A stretch of DNA of 64,000 nt from Thauera sedimentorum (GCF_014489115.1 NZ_JACTAH010000002.1:620001-684000); one strand, 5' to 3'. Shown: positions 45,322 through 60,227, counted from the first letter of the stretch. Notes: generated by a model from the sequence alone, not told the origin. A program made the numbers and translations.

Positions 45322-46506
45322 ATGCTTCCCACCCCGGCTTCCGCTGTGCCCGATTGCGAGTTCTTCTGCCAGGTTGTGGATAACTTTGGCGATATCGGCG
45401 TCTGCTGGCGGCTGGCGCGCGATCTGGCGGCCCGCGGGCACGCTGTCAGGCTGTGGGTGGACGATTGGGCGACCCTCGCGCGCCTGTGTCCGCAGGTTGC
45501 AGGGGGCGGGGACGGGATGAGGGTGGAGGGCGTCGAACTGCGCCACTGGACGCAGGTGTTTCCGGTCGTCGAGCCGGCCAGGCTGGTGGTCGAGGCCTTC
45601 GCCTGCGAGCTGCCGGAGGCGCACCTGGCCGGCATGGCCGCGCGTCAGCCCAGGCCGGTGTGGATCAACCTCGAGTACCTGTCGGCCGAGGACTGGGTCG
45701 CCGGGGTCCATGGCATGGCCTCGCCCCATCCGCGCCTGCCGCTTACCAAGTACTTCTGCTTCCCCGGTTTCGATGCCCGCAGTGGCGGTCTGCCGCGCGA
45801 ACCCGGCCTGGTCGGGGCACGCGCGGCCTTCCGGGCGGACACTGGCGCGCGGGCGCAGCTGTTCGCCGGGCTCGGCGGCGCACCGGCCGCAGATGCGCTG
45901 GTCGTCTCGCTGTTCGCCTATGGCCATCCGCAGCTTGCCGGATTGCTGGCCGCGTGGTGCGCCGGACCGCGCCCGCTCTGCCTGCTGGTGCCGGAAGGGC
46001 GGATCGTCGCGGACATCGCCGCTGCGCTCGACCTGCCCGGGCTCGCGACCGGCGACCGGGTGGTGCACGGCGCGCTGGACCTGCGGGTGATCCCCTTCGC
46101 CGACCAGGACGGCTACGACCGCCTGCTGTGGGCCTGCGACCTCAATTTCGTACGCGGCGAGGATTCCTTCGTGCGTGCCCAATGGGCGGCGCACCCCTTC
46201 GTGTGGCAGATCTACCGCCAGGCGGAGGACGTGCACCACGTCAAGCTCGATGCCTTCCTGCAGCGCTACTGTGCCGGCCTGGAGGCGACGCCCGCCGATG
46301 CGCTGCGGGCATTCTGGCGGGCGTGGAACGAGGTCGGCAGTGAGGACGGCGGCCTGCCGGACAGCCCGGCGGCCTGTTGGCCGGCCTTTGCCGCCGCGCT
46401 TCCGGCGCTGGAGGCGCATGCCGGACGCTGGGCGGCGACCCTGGCCGATCTGCCCGATCTTGTCGACACACTGGCGCATTATCTCGAAGCGGCGGTAAAA
46501 TCCTGA
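45322..46506 (+). CDS. earP: EF-P arginine rhamnosyltransferase EarP
   Basis: 394 aa from the ATG at 45322. EarP (DUF2331) transfers rhamnose from dTDP-beta-L-rhamnose to Arg32 of EF-P. The N-terminus FFCQVVDNFGDIGVCWRLAR holds the two conserved Asp residues (20 and 24, spacing as in characterised EarP), and the C-terminal half has NFVRGEDSFVRAQWA with the conserved Glu. The target gene, efp, starts 54 nt downstream with Arg32 intact. A short palindrome (GCGGC-TTT-GCCGC) lies in the gap. Confidence 0.95.
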   Translation: MLPTPASAVPDCEFFCQVVDNFGDIGVCWRLARDLAARGHAVRLWVDDWATLARLCPQVAGGGDGMRVEGVELRHWTQVFPVVEPARLVVEAFACELPEAHLAGMAARQPRPVWINLEYLSAEDWVAGVHGMASPHPRLPLTKYFCFPGFDARSGGLPREPGLVGARAAFRADTGARAQLFAGLGGAPAADALVVSLFAYGHPQLAGLLAAWCAGPRPLCLLVPEGRIVADIAAALDLPGLATGDRVVHGALDLRVIPFADQDGYDRLLWACDLNFVRGEDSFVRAQWAAHPFVWQIYRQAEDVHHVKLDAFLQRYCAGLEATPADALRAFWRAWNEVGSEDGGLPDSPAACWPAFAAALPALEAHAGRWAATLADLPDLVDTLAHYLEAAVKS

Positions 46507-46560
46507 GTTTTTAGTACTTTGCAGCGGCTTTGCCGCGGCTAGAAGACCTCAGGGAACAGC

Positions 46561-47118
46561 ATGAAAACCGCACAGGAACTCCGCTCCGGCAACGTCATCA
46601 TGGTCGGCAGCGACCCGCTCGTGGTCCAGAAGACCGAATACAACAAGTCCGGCCGCAACGCCGCGGTCGTGAAGATGAAGCTGAAGAACCTGCTCACCGG
46701 CGCGCCGTCCGAGTCGGTGTACAAGGCCGACGACAAGTTCGAAGTCGTCCAGCTCGACCGCAAGGAAGTGACCTACTCCTACTTCGCCGATCCGATGTAC
46801 GTGTTCATGGACGCCGACTACGAGCAGTACGAAGTCGAGGCCGAGAACATGACCGACGCGCTGAAGTATCTGGAAGACGGCCTGCAGTGCGAAGTGGTGT
46901 TCTACAACGGCAAGGCGATCTCGGTGGAACTGCCGAACTCGGTGGTGCGCGAAGTCACCTACACCGAGCCCGCGGTCAAGGGCGACACCTCCGGCAAGGT
47001 GCTCAAGCCCGCCACCATCGGCACCGGCTTCGAACTGATGGTGCCGGCCTTCGTCGAGATCGGCGACAAGATCGAGATCGACACCCGTACCGACGAGTAC
47101 AAGAACCGCGTGAAGTAA
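46561..47118 (+). CDS. efp: Elongation factor P
   Basis: 185 aa. It relieves ribosome stalling at polyproline. The modified loop is YNKSGRNAA, with Arg at position 32, the residue glycosylated by EarP; this places it in the Arg-type rather than the Lys-type (EpmA) class. KOW-like and two OB-like domains follow, with [22 protein letters not shown] and [19 protein letters not shown] segments. RBS AGGGAACAGC precedes the ATG. A terminator follows. Confidence 0.97.
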   Translation: MKTAQELRSGNVIMVGSDPLVVQKTEYNKSGRNAAVVKMKLKNLLTGAPSESVYKADDKFEVVQLDRKEVTYSYFADPMYVFMDADYEQYEVEAENMTDALKYLEDGLQCEVVFYNGKAISVELPNSVVREVTYTEPAVKGDTSGKVLKPATIGTGFELMVPAFVEIGDKIEIDTRTDEYKNRVK

Positions 47119-47140
47119 GCCGCACGCAGCGCATCGACAG

Positions 47141-47167
47141 GGCCCGCAATCGCGGGCCTTGTTGTTT
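47141..47167 (+). terminator. Rho-independent terminator after efp
   Basis: GGCCCGC (47141-47147) pairs with GCGGGCC (47152-47158), loop AATC, followed by TTGTTGTTTTT. Good position, 22 nt after the efp stop. Confidence 0.75.
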
Positions 47168-47268
47168 TTGCGACGCGGATCAGGGATTTCCGCGCTTGTA
47201 ATCGAAACTGAAGCCTGTAGTTTCGAACCAATACACCAAGGCTTTGCCACCCAGTCCAGGAGTCCTGC

Positions 47269-47682
47269 ATGAAACCCCTCGCGGCGAGCTTCGTGGCCGT
47301 CCTCGCCCTCGGCCACGCAGCCTGTTCCGACACCAGTCCGCCCGAACCGCCGGCGCCGCCCGTTCCGATCGAGACCCAGCCCCCGGCGCCGGTGGTCGAA
47401 CGCGAACTGCCGCCGGCGATGGTGGAACCCGAGGAACCCGCGGCCGAGCGCCCGCCGCGCGTGAGCGCGATGCCCGACCCGGCGGCCGACAAGGCGGATG
47501 ACGAAGCGGCCCGCGTCTCGCGCGACCGCGACGCCAAGCAGGCCACCGAGGAAGCGGCCCGGCGCATCTTCGACGCCGCCCAGCGCCTGCGCGATGCCGG
47601 ACGCGAGGCGGTCAAGGCGGTGCGCGAGTCGGGCAATCCCCCGGCGGACGAAGCATCCGCGACGGAGCCCGCAACACAGTAA
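47269..47682 (+). CDS. Proline-rich lipoprotein-like protein, hypothetical
   Basis: 137 aa. An N-terminal hydrophobic signal ends at HAAC (residues 16-19), a plausible though imperfect lipobox. The mature part is Pro/Glu-rich (PPEPPAPPVPIETQPPAPVV) and then Ala/Arg/Glu-rich with helical repeats (DKADDEAARVSRDRDAKQ, EEAARRIFDAAQRLRDAGRE). No known family. It sits between efp and the uvrA-like gene. Confidence 0.65.
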   Translation: MKPLAASFVAVLALGHAACSDTSPPEPPAPPVPIETQPPAPVVERELPPAMVEPEEPAAERPPRVSAMPDPAADKADDEAARVSRDRDAKQATEEAARRIFDAAQRLRDAGREAVKAVRESGNPPADEASATEPATQ

Positions 47683-47744
47683 GCGGCGCGTGGCCCGGCC
47701 CCTATAATCGACGCCTGACCCCAACGCCCGTCGATTACAAGAAC

Positions 47745-53330
<5,586 letters not shown>

Positions 53331-53371
53331 TCCATCAGGCATTTATCGCAACGCACAACGGAATGAGATCG

Positions 53372-54070
53372 ATGAATCGCAAGCGCATCCGCGTCTGGGA
53401 CCTGCCGACGCGCCTGTTCCACTGGTCCATGGTCGTGGTCGTCACCGGGGCGATCGTGACCGGGCTGAACGGCGGCAACATGATGATCCACCACCAGCGC
53501 CTGGGGGTGATCCTGGTCGGCCTGATCGCCTTCCGCCTGGCCTGGGGTTTCCTCGGCTCGCACACCGCGCGCTTCAGCAGCTTCGTGCGCGGCCCGGGCG
53601 CCATCGCCGCCTACCTGCGCGGCCAGTGGCGGGGTATCGGCCACAATCCGGTCGGCGCACTGTCGGTGCTGGCCCTGCTCGCGGTGTTCGGCTTCCAGGC
53701 GGTGAGCGGCCTGTTCACCAACGATGACATCGCCTTCGAGGGACCCCTGCGCGATCTGGTGGACAAGGCCACCAGCGACTGGATCACCGGCATCCACGGC
53801 AGCATGCTGTGGTGGCTGGCGGCGCTGGTAGCGCTGCATGTCGGTGCGGTGCTGTTCTACCTGCATGCGAAGAAGGAGAACCTGGTGCGGCCGATGCTCA
53901 CCGGCTGGAAGGAGGTGGACGAACCCGTTCACGAGCCGGCGGGCAAGGGCGGGCTGGCGGCCTTCGTGGTGGCGCTGGTCATCGGTGTGGCGGCAGCCTG
54001 GGTCGCGGCTGGCGGCCTGCTGCCGCCGCCTCCGCCGCCGCCCGACCCGGCCACGCTGCCGGCCTGGTAA
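53372..54070 (+). CDS. Cytochrome b561-family protein
   Basis: 232 aa from the ATG at 53372 (alternative ATG at 53363). The N-terminus has RVWDLPTRLFHWSMVVVVTGA, the standard start of Ni,Fe-hydrogenase/b561-type diheme cytochromes with an axial His; further His-containing helices include MMIHHQRLGVILVGLIAFR and TGIHGSMLWWLAALVALHVG. The C-terminal tail is Pro-rich (PPPPPPPDP). It is a probable quinone- or cytochrome-linked electron carrier in the inner membrane. It converges on the cytochrome c' gene, with a shared terminator, suggesting they work in one redox chain. Confidence 0.85.
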   Translation: MNRKRIRVWDLPTRLFHWSMVVVVTGAIVTGLNGGNMMIHHQRLGVILVGLIAFRLAWGFLGSHTARFSSFVRGPGAIAAYLRGQWRGIGHNPVGALSVLALLAVFGFQAVSGLFTNDDIAFEGPLRDLVDKATSDWITGIHGSMLWWLAALVALHVGAVLFYLHAKKENLVRPMLTGWKEVDEPVHEPAGKGGLAAFVVALVIGVAAAWVAAGGLLPPPPPPPDPATLPAW

Positions 54071-54083
54071 GACGCTCCAAGAA

Positions 54084-54109
54084 AAACGGCCACCCTCGGG
54101 TGGCCGTTT
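54084..54109. terminator. Bidirectional terminator between b561 and cytochrome c' genes
   Basis: AAACGGCCACC (from 54084) pairs with GGTGGCCGTTT (to 54109), 11 bp around a 4-nt loop (CTCG), between convergent stops. Purine/T ends allow reading in both directions. Confidence 0.75.
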
Positions 54110-54134
54110 CGTCGTCCGGTGCGTCCGGCCAGGC

Positions 54135-54605
54135 TTACTTGGCGCGGAACTGGTCGTGACAGGCCTTGCAGCTTTCGCCGACCTTGCCGAAGGCGGCCTT
54201 GATCGCGCCCTGGTCGCCGGTGGCGGCGGCGGCGGCCAGCTCGTTGGCAGCAGTGTTGAAGTTGCCGGCCAGCTTGCCGACTTCCGGCATGTTCTGGAAG
54301 AACTCGGGCTTCACCTTGGTCTCGTGGAAGCCGCTGCCCTTGTCGCTGCCGGCCGGGTAGAGCGCGCCCATGCCGGAGTTGGCCACGGCGGCGATGACGT
54401 TGGCGGCTGCGACGATCTGGTCCTTGTTGTACGGCACCGCGCCGTCGACCACCTGGGCCTTGATCTTGCCCATGTTCCAGCTCATGAAGGCGTAACCGGC
54501 CTGGCGGAACTTGATCGCGTCCTCGGTCTTCATCTGCGCGAGGGACACGGTGGCGACGGACAGGGTGGCAACGCCGAGCACGGCGCCAGCGAGGAGTTTC
54601 TTCAT
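54135..54605 (-). CDS. Cytochrome c' (periplasmic c-type cytochrome)
   Basis: 156 aa from the ATG at 54605. A signal peptide (MKKLLAGAVLGVATLSVATVSLA) is followed by a four-helix bundle and, right at the C-terminus, the haem motif CKACH (Cys146, Cys149, His150), the hallmark of cytochrome c'. It binds NO or CO and protects against nitrosative stress in denitrifiers and related bacteria. It converges on the b561 gene. Confidence 0.92.
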   Translation of the reverse strand: MKKLLAGAVLGVATLSVATVSLAQMKTEDAIKFRQAGYAFMSWNMGKIKAQVVDGAVPYNKDQIVAAANVIAAVANSGMGALYPAGSDKGSGFHETKVKPEFFQNMPEVGKLAGNFNTAANELAAAAATGDQGAIKAAFGKVGESCKACHDQFRAK

Positions 54606-54863
54606 GGATGACCTCTCGATGTGTTTGTTGTAGGGAGATTGCTGCACTGCAGGAAACGGCGGACCGGACGGAACTCCGACGCCGGCGATGCAAAATGGTT
54701 CATCCGAGTTTATCAGCGTTCCTGAATATGCCGTAGACGTCGGTACCCGGCGGCGAGCGACGCATGGCGGGAAACTATTAAAGGAACTCGTGCGAAGGTC
54801 GTAGATAATGGCGACCTGCAACCGAAAACCAGCCGGCCATTGGGCCGGCAACAGGAGTACATC

Positions 54864-56486
54864 ATGCGTCGCCTGGCCGACATGCCGATCTGGTTCCGCC
54901 TGACAGCCGTGATCTGGCTGATGCTGATCCTGGCGTGGTCCACGATGATCATCTGGGAAACCCAGGTGAATCGCGAAACCGCGATCGAGCAGGCGGAGGA
55001 TTTCGCCGCCACCGTCAACGAGATGACCATGGCCGGCCTGACCGGCATGATGATCACCGGCACGGTCGATCAGCGCGATGTCTTCCTCGACCAGATCAAG
55101 GAGCTCTCCGCGGTGCGCGACCTGAAGGTGCTGCGCGGCGAAGCGACCTCCCGCCTGTACGGGCCGGGCCACGCCGCGGAGCGGGCCACCGATGCGGCCG
55201 AGAACGCCGCACTGGCCAGCGGCGAGACGGTGATGCGCGTCGAGCGCGACGACCAGTACGGCGAACACCTGCGCGTGGTGGTGCCGGCGCGGGCGTCCGC
55301 AAACTACCTGGGCAAGGACTGCCTGGTCTGCCACCAGGTGCCCGAGGGCACGGTGCTGGGCGCGGTGAGCATGCGCATCTCGCTCGACAAGGTGAATGCC
55401 GCGGTCGAGAGCTTCCGCAACAAGATCTTCCTCTTTGCGGTGCTGGTGTCGGTGCCGCTGCTCGGCTTCGTCGTGCTGTTCGTGCGCTCCTTCGTCACCC
55501 GGCCGCTGTCGCACCTGACCGACAGCCTGTCCGACATCGCCCGCGGCGAAGGCGACCTGACCCGCAGGCTGGAAGTGCGCGGCAAGGACGAGATCGGCCA
55601 CACCGCCAACACCTTCAACCAGATGATGAGCACCATCGGCGGCCTGGTGAAGCAGGTCAGCCAGTCGGCCGAAGCGGTGGCCCAGTCGGCGCGCAGCCTG
55701 TCGCAGAGTGCCGCGCGGGTGGCGGAGAGCTCCCACCTGCAGAACGACCAGTCGGTGAGTGCGGCCGGTGCGGTCGAGGAGATGCTCGGCAACATCACCC
55801 ACATCGCTTCCAGCACCGAGAGCGTGCGCGACCGTTCGCGGGAGAGCCTGGTGCGCTCGCAGGAAGGCAAGAGCAGCCTGTCGCAGCTAATCGGCGAGGT
55901 TAGCCATGTGCAGGAGGCGGTGCGCCACATGGCCGAGTCGGTGACCGCCTTCGTCGAGTCCACCCAGTCGATCACCACCATGACCCAGGAAGTGCGCGAG
56001 ATCGCCGAGCAGACCAACCTGCTGGCCCTCAATGCGGCGATCGAGGCGGCGCGCGCCGGCGAGCAGGGCCGCGGCTTCGCAGTGGTGGCCGACGAGGTGC
56101 GCAAGCTGGCCGAGAAGTCGGCGCGTTCGGCCAGCGAGATCGACGAGATCACCCAGGAGATCACCCGCCAGTCGCAGTCGGTGCAGAAATCCATCCAGCG
56201 CGGCATGGAGCACCTGGATTCGAGCCGCAAGGCCGCCGACGTGGTGTCCGACGTGCTCGATGCCGCCAACGCCTCGGTCACCGAGGTGGGCGACGGCCTG
56301 GACCGCATTGCCAGCGCCACCGAGGAGCAGCGCCGCGCCAGCGAGCAGGTCACCTCAAACATCGAGGCGATCGCCTCGATGGCCAAGGAGAACAACCACG
56401 CCATCGAGGACACCGTGCAGGCCGCCCAGGAGCTCGAGCGCCTGGCTGCCGGGCTGCAGGAATCGGTGTCGCGCTTCCGCGTCTAG
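54864..56486 (+). CDS. Methyl-accepting chemotaxis protein with c-type haem-binding motif
   Basis: 540 aa from the ATG at 54864, with ACAGGAGTACATC upstream. TM1 about 8-30 and TM2 about 186-211 bracket a ~155-residue periplasmic domain. That domain ends with [12 protein letters not shown], a CXXCH haem motif (Cys153, Cys156, His157) expected to be covalently haem-loaded. HAMP and a full signalling domain follow, with the hairpin tip [20 protein letters not shown] intact. No CheR-binding pentapeptide is present. The natural reading is a redox, O2 or NO chemoreceptor. It is next to cytochrome c' (divergent) and b561. Confidence 0.9.
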   Translation: MRRLADMPIWFRLTAVIWLMLILAWSTMIIWETQVNRETAIEQAEDFAATVNEMTMAGLTGMMITGTVDQRDVFLDQIKELSAVRDLKVLRGEATSRLYGPGHAAERATDAAENAALASGETVMRVERDDQYGEHLRVVVPARASANYLGKDCLVCHQVPEGTVLGAVSMRISLDKVNAAVESFRNKIFLFAVLVSVPLLGFVVLFVRSFVTRPLSHLTDSLSDIARGEGDLTRRLEVRGKDEIGHTANTFNQMMSTIGGLVKQVSQSAEAVAQSARSLSQSAARVAESSHLQNDQSVSAAGAVEEMLGNITHIASSTESVRDRSRESLVRSQEGKSSLSQLIGEVSHVQEAVRHMAESVTAFVESTQSITTMTQEVREIAEQTNLLALNAAIEAARAGEQGRGFAVVADEVRKLAEKSARSASEIDEITQEITRQSQSVQKSIQRGMEHLDSSRKAADVVSDVLDAANASVTEVGDGLDRIASATEEQRRASEQVTSNIEAIASMAKENNHAIEDTVQAAQELERLAAGLQESVSRFRV

Positions 56487-56508
56487 CGCGGGTCCGTCCG
56501 CACAAGAA

Positions 56509-56544
56509 AAAACCCCCGGCCACACGGCCGGGGGTTTTGTTTTT
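56509..56544 (+). terminator. Strong terminator after the chemoreceptor gene
   Basis: AAAACCCCCGGCC (56509-56521) pairs with GGCCGGGGGTTTT (56526-56538), 13 bp around ACAC, then GTTTTT. It also serves as a terminator for the degP gene on the - strand. Confidence 0.85.
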
Positions 56545-56564
56545 CAGGCTGTCCGTTTTGCCGC

Positions 56565-58022
56565 TCAGCCGATGCGTACCGGCACGAACAGGCGCGCGTC
56601 GCCGCGCTGGATCAGCAGGGCGAAACGGTTGCCGGCGGCGGCGAGCAGCTTGCGGAAATCATCCACGGTGCGCACCGGCTGATTGTTGAGCGCGAGTATC
56701 ACGTCGCCCGGCTGTAGGCCGGCGCGTGCCGAGGGGCCGGTAGCCTGCTCGACCACCAGGCCGCCGGCGACGCCGAGCTGGCCGGCCTCCTGGGAAGTCA
56801 GCGGGCGCGCCGCCAGGCCGAGCCGGCCGCCGGTGCTTTCGCTGCCTGCCGATTCGGTGCCGGCCAGGGTCTCGCCGCCCATCTCGCCCAGCACCGCGCT
56901 CACCTCGCGCTTGCGCCCGTCGCGCCACAGTTGCAGGCGCACCTTGCTGCCCGGACGCTTCTCGCCAATGATGCGCGGCAGGTCGGCCGAGTCGGCCACC
57001 TCGACGCCATCTACCCCGAGTACCACGTCGCCCGGGCGGATGTCGGCTTTCTCGGCTGCGCTGCCGGGCTCGACGCTGGACACCAGCGCGCCCTTCGCCT
57101 TGTCGAGGCCGAAGGATTCCGCCAGCTCGGTGCTCACCCCCTGGATGGTCACCCCCAGCTTGCCGCGCTGTACCCGGCCGAACTCGACCAGCTGGTCCTT
57201 GACGTTCATCGCCACGTCGATCGGGATGGCGAAGGAGATGCCCATGAAGCCGCCGGAACGCGAGTAGATCTGCGAGTTGATGCCGACCACCTCGCCCGCC
57301 AGGTTGAACAGCGGTCCGCCCGAGTTGCCGGGGTTGATCGCCACGTCGGTCTGGATGAAGGGCACGTAGTTCTCGTCCGGCAGGCGGCGCGCCTTGGCGG
57401 AGATGATGCCGGCGGTCACGGTGTTGTCGAAGCCGAAGGGCGAACCGACCGCCACCACCCATTCGCCCACGCGCGAGCGTTCCGGGTCACCGATCTTCAC
57501 GGTCGGCAGGCCGGTGGCGTCGATCTTCAGCAGGGCGATGTCGGTGCGCCGGTCGGTGCCCACCACCTTGGCCTTGAACTCCCGCTTGTCGATCATGCGC
57601 ACGGTGACTTCGGTCTCGCCTTCGCCGACCACATGGGCATTGGTCAGCACGTAGCCGTCCGGGCTGACGATGAAGCCCGAGCCGATGCCGCGGCTGATAC
57701 GCGGGCCGGCGCCGGGCTGGCCGGGCATACCCGGCAGCGGTACGCCGAAACGACGGAGGAAATCGTAGAACGGGTCGTCGGCGAACGGATTGCCGTCGGC
57801 CATCGGCGCGCTCGTCTCCTTGACCACGCTGATGTTCACCACCGCTGCGCCGACCTCTTCGACCAGGTCGCCGAAATCGGGCAGGCCGTAGCGCCCGGGA
57901 GCGACCGCGGTCGCCGGCGCGCCGGCGGTGTCGCTGGCATGGGAGGACGATACCGTGAAGCCCTCGGGCAGGCAGGCGGCGAGCGCCAGGGCCAGGCTAC
58001 TGGCAAGGATCAGGTTTCGCAT
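56565..58022 (-). CDS. DegP/MucD-type periplasmic serine protease with two PDZ domains
   Basis: 485 aa from the ATG at 58022. It degrades misfolded envelope proteins. The catalytic triad is seen in VLTNAHVVGEG (His), DRRTDIALLK (Asp) and INPGNSGGPLFNLAG (Ser). Two PDZ domains follow (LGVTIQGVSTELA to about 360; a second around 390-485 with GDVILALNNQPV). The signal region ends LALAAC, a good lipobox, so it may be lipid-anchored rather than a soluble DegP. It is followed by a terminator. Confidence 0.9.
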   Translation of the reverse strand: MRNLILASSLALALAACLPEGFTVSSSHASDTAGAPATAVAPGRYGLPDFGDLVEEVGAAVVNISVVKETSAPMADGNPFADDPFYDFLRRFGVPLPGMPGQPGAGPRISRGIGSGFIVSPDGYVLTNAHVVGEGETEVTVRMIDKREFKAKVVGTDRRTDIALLKIDATGLPTVKIGDPERSRVGEWVVAVGSPFGFDNTVTAGIISAKARRLPDENYVPFIQTDVAINPGNSGGPLFNLAGEVVGINSQIYSRSGGFMGISFAIPIDVAMNVKDQLVEFGRVQRGKLGVTIQGVSTELAESFGLDKAKGALVSSVEPGSAAEKADIRPGDVVLGVDGVEVADSADLPRIIGEKRPGSKVRLQLWRDGRKREVSAVLGEMGGETLAGTESAGSESTGGRLGLAARPLTSQEAGQLGVAGGLVVEQATGPSARAGLQPGDVILALNNQPVRTVDDFRKLLAAAGNRFALLIQRGDARLFVPVRIG

Positions 58023-58139
58023 CGTGATCGTTTTCCGCGTTGGTTGATGACAGGGCTGTGGACGCGAAACGGCGGATGCCGTTCCCCGGAAGGAAGCTGG
58101 GGTCGCCGCGGCGTGCTTCAAGCCCTCCGTGCGCAGCGC

Positions 58140-60227
58140 TCAGAAGCTCGCGCGCAGGCTGAGATGGATCTGCCGGCCGACCTCGGTGGCCGGCCGGTCG
58201 CCGCGGGCGAACTGCAGCGGGCGGTGGACCAGCTCCTGGTGGCGGCCGAGCAGGTTGATCCCCGACAGGCGCAGTTCCACCGGCGTATTGCCCACCCGCA
58301 GGCTACGCGCCACGCTGAGGTCCAGCGTGGTGTAGGCCGGGACCTGATAGCGGAAACCCTGCACGTAGCCCGATCCGGCCTCGATCGGCCCCATGCGCAG
58401 CACGCTCAGCGACCCCTGCCAAGCGCCGAAGCGCTGCAGCCAGGTCAGGCCGGCGGTGTAGGGCGCCACGCTGTCGCGTACCGCGCGCTCGCCGCTCGAT
58501 ACGTGGATCAGCGTGTGGTTGAAGATCAGCTCGCCGTCGGTCCATGGGCGGAAGCGCAACTGGTACTCCAGGCCGTTGAGCTGTACCTCGTGCGGGTGGT
58601 TTTGCCAGCGCGAGGAACCGAGGACCTGCTGGACGACCGGCGGGTTGGCCACCGGCAGGCCGTCCACCGACAGCGGATCGGTCTGGGTCACCGCGCTGCG
58701 CAGCACGAGGTCCTGGATGCGCTCGTGGAAGATCCGCAGGTCGAACAGACCGGCGCCGTCCTGCAGCACGTCGAGGAAGCCGATCTCGAAGGCGTCGATG
58801 CGCTGCGGCTTGATGTCCGGATTCGGCCGGAAGCGGTAGTTCAGCACCTCGCCCTTGTGCACGATGCGCACGTCGGCTTCGCGTTCGAACAGGGTGGGCT
58901 GGCGCCAGGCGCGCGACCAGCCGGCCCGCCAGGTCTGGGTGCCGCCCGCTTGCCAGTTGAGGAACAGGCGCGGCGCGAGGCGGACGCGGTCCTCGTCGAT
59001 GCGTTCGGCCATCGCCCCCGCGTTGAGCAGCCATGCCGGCGCCAGGCGCCATTCCAGGTTGGTGAACAGCCGCCACTCGTGCTGGCTCTGCGCACTCTTG
59101 CCATAGAACAGGAAGGGTGCATCCAGCCAGTCGCGGCGCCATTCGGCACCCCACAGGACCTGCATGCTGTCGCTGGCGCGGAAGCGGTGCTGCAGCTCGA
59201 GGTTGTCGCGCCGGCTGTTGCGGTTGTTGTTGACCGGGATGCGCTTGGCATCGAGCAGGTAGGCGCGTGCGGCCGGATCGGTGATGGCGTCGATGTTGCG
59301 GCTTGAATCGACGAACCATTCGTCCCGGGTGCGCTCGCGGTTGTGGTAATAGGCCAGCGACCACTCCTCGTCCGGTCCCGGGCTGTGCCGCCAGCGCAGG
59401 TGCAGGCTGCGGTCGAGGTGGCGGGCGGTGCGCGTGCCGCTGCTGTCGAACAGCACGTCGGGGTAGCCCATGTCGCGCTCGCCTTCGCTCAGGCCCGCGC
59501 TCAGGGTGAGCTCGTCGTGCTCGCCCAGGCGCAGGTCGCCGCGCAGGTTGAGCACCCGGATGTCGCGTCCGTCGTGGGTGCCGGGCATGCCATGGTCGTG
59601 CTGGCGATGCACGCTGAGGCGCAGGCCCAGCGGGCCGTCCTGCATCACCAGGCGCCCGCCGGCATCGGCGATGCCGTTGCTGCCGAGATTCACGTGCGCC
59701 GAACTGCCGGCCTCCGCAGCGGTATGGCGGGTGATGATGTTCACCACGCCGAGAAAGGCGTTGGAGCCGTAGGCGGCCGAGTCCGAGCCGCGCACCACCT
59801 CGATGCGTTCGATGTCCTCGATGGCGATCGGCAGCGCGCCCCAGTCGGCGCCGCCGAAGTAGTAGGGCGAATACACCGAACGCCCGTCGATCAGCACCTG
59901 CATCTGGTTGGGATAATCGGAGCCCAGCCCGTGGTAGGTCACCCACTGGTCGTTGCCGCGCTCCTGGCCGACCTGCATGCCGGGCACCAGGCGCAGCAGG
60001 CGGGCCAGATCGCGGTAGCCGGTGGCGGCGATCTGCTCGGCGTCGATCACCGTGACCGCGCCGGGCGTGTCCTGCAGCGGCTGCGGCAGGCGCGACACGG
60101 TGAGCACCACGGGCAGGGCTTCGAAGAAGAAGGCCTCGTCGCCTGCGTGATGCACGCCATCGGACGCCGCAGCAACGGCGGTGAGCCCGAGCCCGCAAAG
60201 GGTGCCAAGTAGGTGTTGCCGCGACAT
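58140..60227 (-). CDS. TonB-dependent outer-membrane receptor
   Basis: 695 aa from the ATG at 60227. A signal peptide (MSRQHLLGTLCGLGLTAVAAA) precedes a plug domain with TPGAVTVIDAEQIAATG, GLGSDYPNQMQVLIDGR and VRGSDSAAYGSNAFLGVVNI, then a ~500-residue beta-barrel. A C-terminal aromatic-ending strand (LRASF) is typical. The ligand is unknown: this resembles generic siderophore/vitamin receptors, and no cobalamin- or siderophore-specific neighbour is present. It is divergent from oxyR. Confidence 0.9.
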   Translation of the reverse strand: MSRQHLLGTLCGLGLTAVAAASDGVHHAGDEAFFFEALPVVLTVSRLPQPLQDTPGAVTVIDAEQIAATGYRDLARLLRLVPGMQVGQERGNDQWVTYHGLGSDYPNQMQVLIDGRSVYSPYYFGGADWGALPIAIEDIERIEVVRGSDSAAYGSNAFLGVVNIITRHTAAEAGSSAHVNLGSNGIADAGGRLVMQDGPLGLRLSVHRQHDHGMPGTHDGRDIRVLNLRGDLRLGEHDELTLSAGLSEGERDMGYPDVLFDSSGTRTARHLDRSLHLRWRHSPGPDEEWSLAYYHNRERTRDEWFVDSSRNIDAITDPAARAYLLDAKRIPVNNNRNSRRDNLELQHRFRASDSMQVLWGAEWRRDWLDAPFLFYGKSAQSQHEWRLFTNLEWRLAPAWLLNAGAMAERIDEDRVRLAPRLFLNWQAGGTQTWRAGWSRAWRQPTLFEREADVRIVHKGEVLNYRFRPNPDIKPQRIDAFEIGFLDVLQDGAGLFDLRIFHERIQDLVLRSAVTQTDPLSVDGLPVANPPVVQQVLGSSRWQNHPHEVQLNGLEYQLRFRPWTDGELIFNHTLIHVSSGERAVRDSVAPYTAGLTWLQRFGAWQGSLSVLRMGPIEAGSGYVQGFRYQVPAYTTLDLSVARSLRVGNTPVELRLSGINLLGRHQELVHRPLQFARGDRPATEVGRQIHLSLRASF

